Assembly: GCA_011523705.1 (NCBI GenBank) | Contig: WTGC01000126.1 | Coordinates: forward strand, 1,134-65,133 | From: Chloroflexota bacterium | Lineage (GTDB): Bacteria > Chloroflexota > Anaerolineae > Aggregatilineales > Phototrophicaceae | Length of the DNA: 64,000 nt | Direction of reading: 5' to 3' | Shown: positions 60,186-64,000 of the stretch, piece after piece | Numbering within the stretch: the first letter of the stretch is position 1 | Layout of the letters: every line of letters starts with the position of its first letter | Program-made: the position numbers and the translations under genes | Notes under the pieces: model-generated | The model's input: the letters and a program-made list of their open reading frames with translations, nothing else | Databases searched by the model: none | What the model was told of the DNA's origin: nothing

Positions 60186-61178
60186 TTAGATGTTGCCGTC
60201 CGTCTTGTTGATGCTAATGCTCCAGCTTTGACCCTGGACATCACTCGCCGACAGCTCGGGGAAGACGACGAACTGGGCATCGCACGTGTAGCGGACCGCG
60301 AACTCGTGCGAATAAGCGCCCAGCCGCAGACCGGCGCCCGACTCGCCTCGCCAGTGCAAGTTAGACGGGAAGGTCAGACAGGTGCCTGAGGTATGCGCTT
60401 GGCCCGGGCTGGATACTTGGACCAGGAAGGTATCGGCGCTGCGCCCCAGGTTGGGATTGAAGCGCCACTTGCCGCGGGTGAGCGTGAAGGCGCGGGTCGC
60501 CGCCCGTCCTGATCCGGTAAAACTGTAGTAGTTGGCTGAAGAGACGCTGCTCGGCGGCGCTGGCCCAACGCCGCCGCCGCATTGACCGGCTCGGTAATCG
60601 TTATAACCCTGGATCCAATCGGCGTCGGTATGGCAGGCGCGGCCGATCTGGCAGCAGTTGTCGACATCCGCTGCCGGCGCCGGGGCTGGCGCTGTCGTTT
60701 CGGCCGGCGTCGAGGCAGACGGCGCCGATACCGGGCACAGCCCCGCCTGGAAATCGTTCCAGCCTTGGATCCATTCGGCATCCGCGCTGCAGCTGCGGTT
60801 GACCTGGCAACAGTTATCTACATCCGCCGCCGGGGCCGGGGCTGGCGCTGGCGCTGAAGTTCCAGCCGGCGCTGATACCGGGCAGAGCCCCGCTTGATAG
60901 TCGTTCCAGCCTTGGATCCATTCGGCGTCCGCGCTGCAGCTGCGGTTAACCTGGCAGCAGTTATCGACACCCGCTGTTGTGGGGGCAGGTTGCGGCGCCC
61001 CAGTTGGCGCTGGCGCGGTTGCCGGGCAAAGGCCGGCTTGGTAGTCAAACCATCCTTGGGTCCATTCGCCGTCCGTTGCGCAACTGCGGTTGACCTGGCA
61101 ACAGTTGTCGACAGCCGATTGCGCGAAACTGGGCAGCGCAAACAGCACCAAGAGACAAAATGCAATCGTGGCTTTCAT
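60186..61178 (-). CDS. secreted Cys-rich repeat protein (four repeats)
   Basis: A 330-residue exported protein. The signal peptide MKATIAFCLLVLFALPSFAQ is followed by four about 35-residue repeats with the pattern D-N-C-C-Q-V/I-x-R-x-C-x-x-D-x-E/D-W-x-Q-G-W/Y-x-D-Y/F-x-A-G-x-C, linked by Ala/Pro stretches. Each repeat has four Cys, so two disulfides per unit are likely. A C-terminal beta-rich domain (YYSFTGSGRAATRAFTLTRG; ending SISINKTDGNI) resembles that of the neighbour at 61552. AAGGAAAAA precedes the ATG. It is a surface or secreted protein; no known family was recognised. Confidence 0.8.
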   Translation of the reverse strand: MKATIAFCLLVLFALPSFAQSAVDNCCQVNRSCATDGEWTQGWFDYQAGLCPATAPAPTGAPQPAPTTAGVDNCCQVNRSCSADAEWIQGWNDYQAGLCPVSAPAGTSAPAPAPAPAADVDNCCQVNRSCSADAEWIQGWNDFQAGLCPVSAPSASTPAETTAPAPAPAADVDNCCQIGRACHTDADWIQGYNDYRAGQCGGGVGPAPPSSVSSANYYSFTGSGRAATRAFTLTRGKWRFNPNLGRSADTFLVQVSSPGQAHTSGTCLTFPSNLHWRGESGAGLRLGAYSHEFAVRYTCDAQFVVFPELSASDVQGQSWSISINKTDGNI

Positions 61179-61402
61179 CGCTTTTTCCTTTGCTGATTCT
61201 AACGGCATGTAAACGTTAACCTGTTTCAAAGTATTGTGCAACTGTTCGGTACTCACATGGCCCGCATTCCAAGCTATCACGGGATGATTTTCGCGATTTC
61301 GTATGGGTCTCGGTGGTTTGGGCTTTAAGGACAGGCTCGGCATGGCTGACATGCGTGACCTTTGCGGTCCAGTTGGAGGCGGGGCAGCGCGGTTCAGAGT
61401 GA

Positions 61403-61485
61403 CTAGCTGGGATGGCGCACCCGCCACCAGCGCGCCAGGCACAGCATCGAGAAAGCGGAAAACACGAAGAGCAGCGGATTGGCAA
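61403..61485 (-). pseudogene. duplicated 3' tail of the GT39-like gene
   Basis: About 26 codons (NPLLFVFSAFSMLCLARWWR, then VRHPS, stop) match the end of the glycosyltransferase at 62457-63857 (DPLLFVFSAYAILWLAQRWR, then GRRASQPT). Nothing else of that gene is present. It sits upstream of the four-repeat Cys-rich gene at the same relative place that the intact gene end has to the two-repeat one. Confidence 0.85.
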
Positions 61486-61551
61486 AACTAACATGCTGAA
61501 CGGGCGAGTCGCCGACCCACCCGCGCATCGACTTATCAACCGCTACTGATT

Positions 61552-62241
61552 TTAGAAGTTGCCGTCGACCTTGTTGAGGAAAACCTTCCATTCCGCGTTC
61601 CGCTCCGCGCCTTCTGAATGATAGACCGATAGTCTTGCATCGCATTGTGCGCGGGCCACGAATTCGACGCGATAAGATTGAGTATTGGCCACAGCAAACC
61701 ATTGATACGATTGGCCGTACCAATGCCAGTCATTAGGCAAAGCCAGGCACTTCCCGCCGTAATGAGGATTGCCGACGCTGTCCGTTTGGAAAAAGAGAAT
61801 CCAGGCATTGTGCTGCAGACTGGTGGCGATACTCCACTTGCCGGCGCTAAGCGTGAAGACGCCGGTATGAGCTTGGCCGATGCCGTAGAAGGTGTAGGCG
61901 TCTCGCGCCAGCAGGCTTTCACCGCCAGTCTTCAGTGGGCCGCACAAGTCATTAACCCAGTCATAATAGCCACGATCCCACTCTTGATCTGTGCTGCAAG
62001 CGCGACCCAGGAAACAGCAGTTATTGTAGTTGGTCTCCGCGTCAAGGACATAAAGATGCTTGCCGGGTACCGCGCTTTCGCCGCAAAGACCTAACGCGTG
62101 GTCATACCAACCCTGGTCCCATTCCGCGTCCGTCGCGCAAGAGCGATCGATTTGGCAGCAATTGTCGGCCCCTAGGTCAGACTGTGCGAACATGGGGAAA
62201 GCCGCGAGCAAGGCTGCAATCAGAACAAGTATGTTTTTCAT
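61552..62241 (-). CDS. secreted Cys-rich repeat protein (two repeats)
   Basis: A 229-residue paralog of the four-repeat protein. Signal peptide MKNILVLIAALLAAFPMFAQ, then two repeats (DNCCQIDRSCATDAEWDQGW; NNCCFLGRACSTDQEWDRGY) and a C-terminal domain (YTFYGIGQAHTGVFTLSAGK; ending WKVFLNKVDGNF). The shared N-K-x-D-G-N end shows the whole architecture is homologous, with repeat number differing. GGAG lies upstream of the ATG at 62241. Confidence 0.8.
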   Translation of the reverse strand: MKNILVLIAALLAAFPMFAQSDLGADNCCQIDRSCATDAEWDQGWYDHALGLCGESAVPGKHLYVLDAETNYNNCCFLGRACSTDQEWDRGYYDWVNDLCGPLKTGGESLLARDAYTFYGIGQAHTGVFTLSAGKWSIATSLQHNAWILFFQTDSVGNPHYGGKCLALPNDWHWYGQSYQWFAVANTQSYRVEFVARAQCDARLSVYHSEGAERNAEWKVFLNKVDGNF

Positions 62242-62456
62242 TGATGCTGTCTCCATTGAACCTGAGAAAGTCGCAAACCATATCACAGGTTAGAGTCGTT
62301 AGCAATTTATAACTTTTATACTGATATATTTGAAAATGATTAGAATTCCCCGACAGTCAGCCAGTGCCGGATGAGCGAACTGACGGAGGTTTAGTGTCTT
62401 CGAGGCCAGGACGGAAGCTTGGTCTTGATTTCGACTCGGAATTAGTGCGATGTGTC

Positions 62457-63857
62457 TCAGGTAGGCTGGCTCGCTCGACGCCCGCGCCACCGCTGCGCCA
62501 GCCACAGTATCGCGTAAGCCGAAAACACGAAGAGCAGCGGATCAGTGGGCGAGCGGTAACGCGTCGAGGGATGGAAGAGCAGGAAGATCAGCGTCTGGCT
62601 GATTTGCGCGCAGTAGAGCAGGCTGAGCGCGCGCCACTCGCGCCGGCTCAACCAGGCGCCGGCAATCGCCAGCAGCCACAGTCCGCCGAAGCTGAGGAGA
62701 TGCAGCCTGCGCCCGATGACATTGAAGAGCCCCTCTTCCTGGTAGGCGGCGTTGGCGGCGGTCACACCCACGTGCGAGCCTTCGCCGCTGACGATCACGA
62801 TCGCGCCCGTTTCGTCCACGGTAAGCCTCTCGCCCTGGCGCAGATTGTTCAGCGGCGTCACTTGCGGATTCCAATAGACCAGCAGCTTGACAAGCATCAG
62901 GTCGAGCGCGTCGGCTGGATTCTCGCGCAGGTAGCGCCAGCCGGCCTCGGTAAAGAAGGCGTTGCGGCGCAAAGGCTCTACTGGCGGCGGGGCGTCGATT
63001 GGCGGCGTCATCCACTGTACATCATAACCAGCGCGGAAGACGGCGGCCGCGTATGGGTTGTTGCCTTGATAGATATTCTCGCCGCTGTTGAGCGCGATCG
63101 GCACGAAGCCGCCATAAATGTTGCCGGCGCGCATGATCCAGGGCAGGGGTATCAATACGCTCACGATCGCCACCGGCAGCAAGCGCAGAAGCGTTTGACG
63201 CGGGCTGAGTTTCAGAAGGAACCATAGCGCCGCCAAAAGCGCCAGCGGTGGCAGCAGCGCCCGCGCCAATACCGAGACGCCAAGCGTCAAGCCGGCGCCG
63301 ATGGCGATTGCCAGCGTCGCCCGGTCGAATCGATCTCGTTGGCGCAGGCGGATCAGCAGCCAAACGAAGAGATGCAGCAGCAAGATCCACAGCGCCGTAT
63401 CATTCAGCGTCAGATTCTGGAAGATCAGGTAGGGATAGAGCGCGAAGCAGAGGCCAGCGAACGCGCCGATCCAGTCGCCATTTTGCCCAGGACGCGGGAA
63501 AAACCGCCGGCAGATCGCATAAAGCAGGGCGATCGAAAGGGCGTCGAAGAGGATATGCAGCGCGCCGACCGCCAAATAATGGCGCCCAAAAGCGCCGTAA
63601 ACCAGCGCCAGTACATAACTGTAGAGCGGGGGCAGGCCGGCATCGGGCTGGCCCGCGTCGCGTCCGTAGACGCCCGTCTCCAACAGATTCAGCGCGTATT
63701 CATCATAGGCGACCGAGCCGTGGATCACGCCGCCTGGCTCGCTATAGGCGAAATGCTCGCGAAACAGCAGCAGCACAGCCACGCGCGCGGCGATCGCGAT
63801 GAGCAGCACAAAAGTGAGCTTGTTTCCATTTAATCGGCGCAACATAAAGTCTGCCAT
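62457..63857 (-). CDS. GT39-like membrane glycosyltransferase
   Basis: A 466-residue multi-pass membrane protein of the ArnT/PMT type, which moves a sugar from a polyprenyl-phosphate carrier to a lipid or protein outside the membrane. About ten transmembrane helices are visible. The first outer loop holds the typical acidic site (VAYDEYALNLLETGVYGRDA, then LPPLYSYVLAL), followed by NLTLNDTALWILLL and a late loop with STRYRSPTDPLL (the R-Y-R/x-P motif). The ATG at 63857 is used; 63881 is possible. Its 3' end is duplicated at 61403-61485. Confidence 0.83.
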   Translation of the reverse strand: MADFMLRRLNGNKLTFVLLIAIAARVAVLLLFREHFAYSEPGGVIHGSVAYDEYALNLLETGVYGRDAGQPDAGLPPLYSYVLALVYGAFGRHYLAVGALHILFDALSIALLYAICRRFFPRPGQNGDWIGAFAGLCFALYPYLIFQNLTLNDTALWILLLHLFVWLLIRLRQRDRFDRATLAIAIGAGLTLGVSVLARALLPPLALLAALWFLLKLSPRQTLLRLLPVAIVSVLIPLPWIMRAGNIYGGFVPIALNSGENIYQGNNPYAAAVFRAGYDVQWMTPPIDAPPPVEPLRRNAFFTEAGWRYLRENPADALDLMLVKLLVYWNPQVTPLNNLRQGERLTVDETGAIVIVSGEGSHVGVTAANAAYQEEGLFNVIGRRLHLLSFGGLWLLAIAGAWLSRREWRALSLLYCAQISQTLIFLLFHPSTRYRSPTDPLLFVFSAYAILWLAQRWRGRRASQPT

Positions 63858-64000
63858 TTCATAGCCATCTGGCAATGTCAATTGGAACAGTCAGCGCAGA
63901 CGCGATCCAAAGCCTGCACCGCATCGTTGGCAGATCTTCCAAATTCTCATCAATTATACTGTCGCGCCGCGGTAAGCCCCTCTCCATTGCTATTGGGAAG

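Noticed and set aside
1..64000. CRISPR arrays, tRNA and rRNA genes
   Set aside because: No regularly spaced repeat array, cloverleaf or rRNA-like segment was noticed on reading. A tRNAscan or covariance search was not possible here.

Overview
The window is 64 kb of GC-rich bacterial chromosome with mostly accessory and metabolic genes. The gene mix suggests a Chloroflexota bacterium (Anaerolineae/Caldilineae-like, possibly a free-living or sponge-associated metagenome genome). The evidence is two deazaflavin (F420)-type nitroreductase-fold proteins, a roadblock/LC7 protein, CoxE-like VWA plus MoxR, many Uma2 nucleases, PPC-, CARDB- and SH3-type secreted proteins, PhyH, mannonate dehydratase and enolase-superfamily sugar genes. 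This placement is inference from family content; no rRNA or tRNA gene was seen.

Layout. 1-6 kb: an IS110 transposase remnant, surE, a CARDB/SH3 lipoprotein, coaBC, an SRPBCC protein and a retropepsin/antitoxin-like cassette. 6-18 kb: a MoxR ATPase, an F420-type protein, ALDH7, tsaB/tsaE, roadblock/LC7, GNAT, a RelE-type toxin with an odd partner, a PPC-repeat exported protein, a CoxE-like VWA protein, an MntA/HepT toxin-antitoxin pair and three tandem Uma2 genes. 18-30 kb: enolase-superfamily and U32-like sugar genes split by a DUF559 cassette, a sulfatase, a C39-like/TPR protein, three related membrane proteins, a GH4 glycosidase, an operon of three paralogous unknown small proteins, and pepF. 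30-46 kb: a DUF488-DUF488-dual-OB-like operon, sppA, Uma2, a beta-helix protein, SDR and FAH enzymes, a PIG-L deacetylase, a second RelE pair, an MFS transporter, a glycosyltransferase, PhyH and class I fructose-bisphosphate aldolase. 46-64 kb: an NAT-like protein, priA, YtxH, two DHA2 MFS exporters, uxuA, a CtpE-like P-type ATPase, a convergent TcmP/DUF5131 pair, two paralogous secreted Cys-rich repeat proteins, and a GT39-like glycosyltransferase.

How it fits together. Housekeeping genes (coaBC, tsaBE, priA, fructose-bisphosphate aldolase) alternate with catabolism of sugars, sugar acids and sulfated glycans (sulfatase, GH4, mannonate dehydratase, enolase superfamily, FAH, SDR, ALDH) and with defence or toxin-antitoxin modules. 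Tandem duplication is the dominant theme. Uma2 genes, small unknown proteins, membrane proteins and Cys-rich proteins all occur as adjacent paralogs. In two places the duplicated segment carried the 3' tail of the upstream gene, leaving a recognisable gene-end fossil. Intergenic spaces hold at least three families of short dispersed repeats.

The best candidates for undescribed biology are the Cys-rich repeat proteins, the TcmP/DUF5131 pair, the DUF488/dual-OB-like operon, the three-paralog operon and the inverted-repeat-flanked DUF559 cassette.
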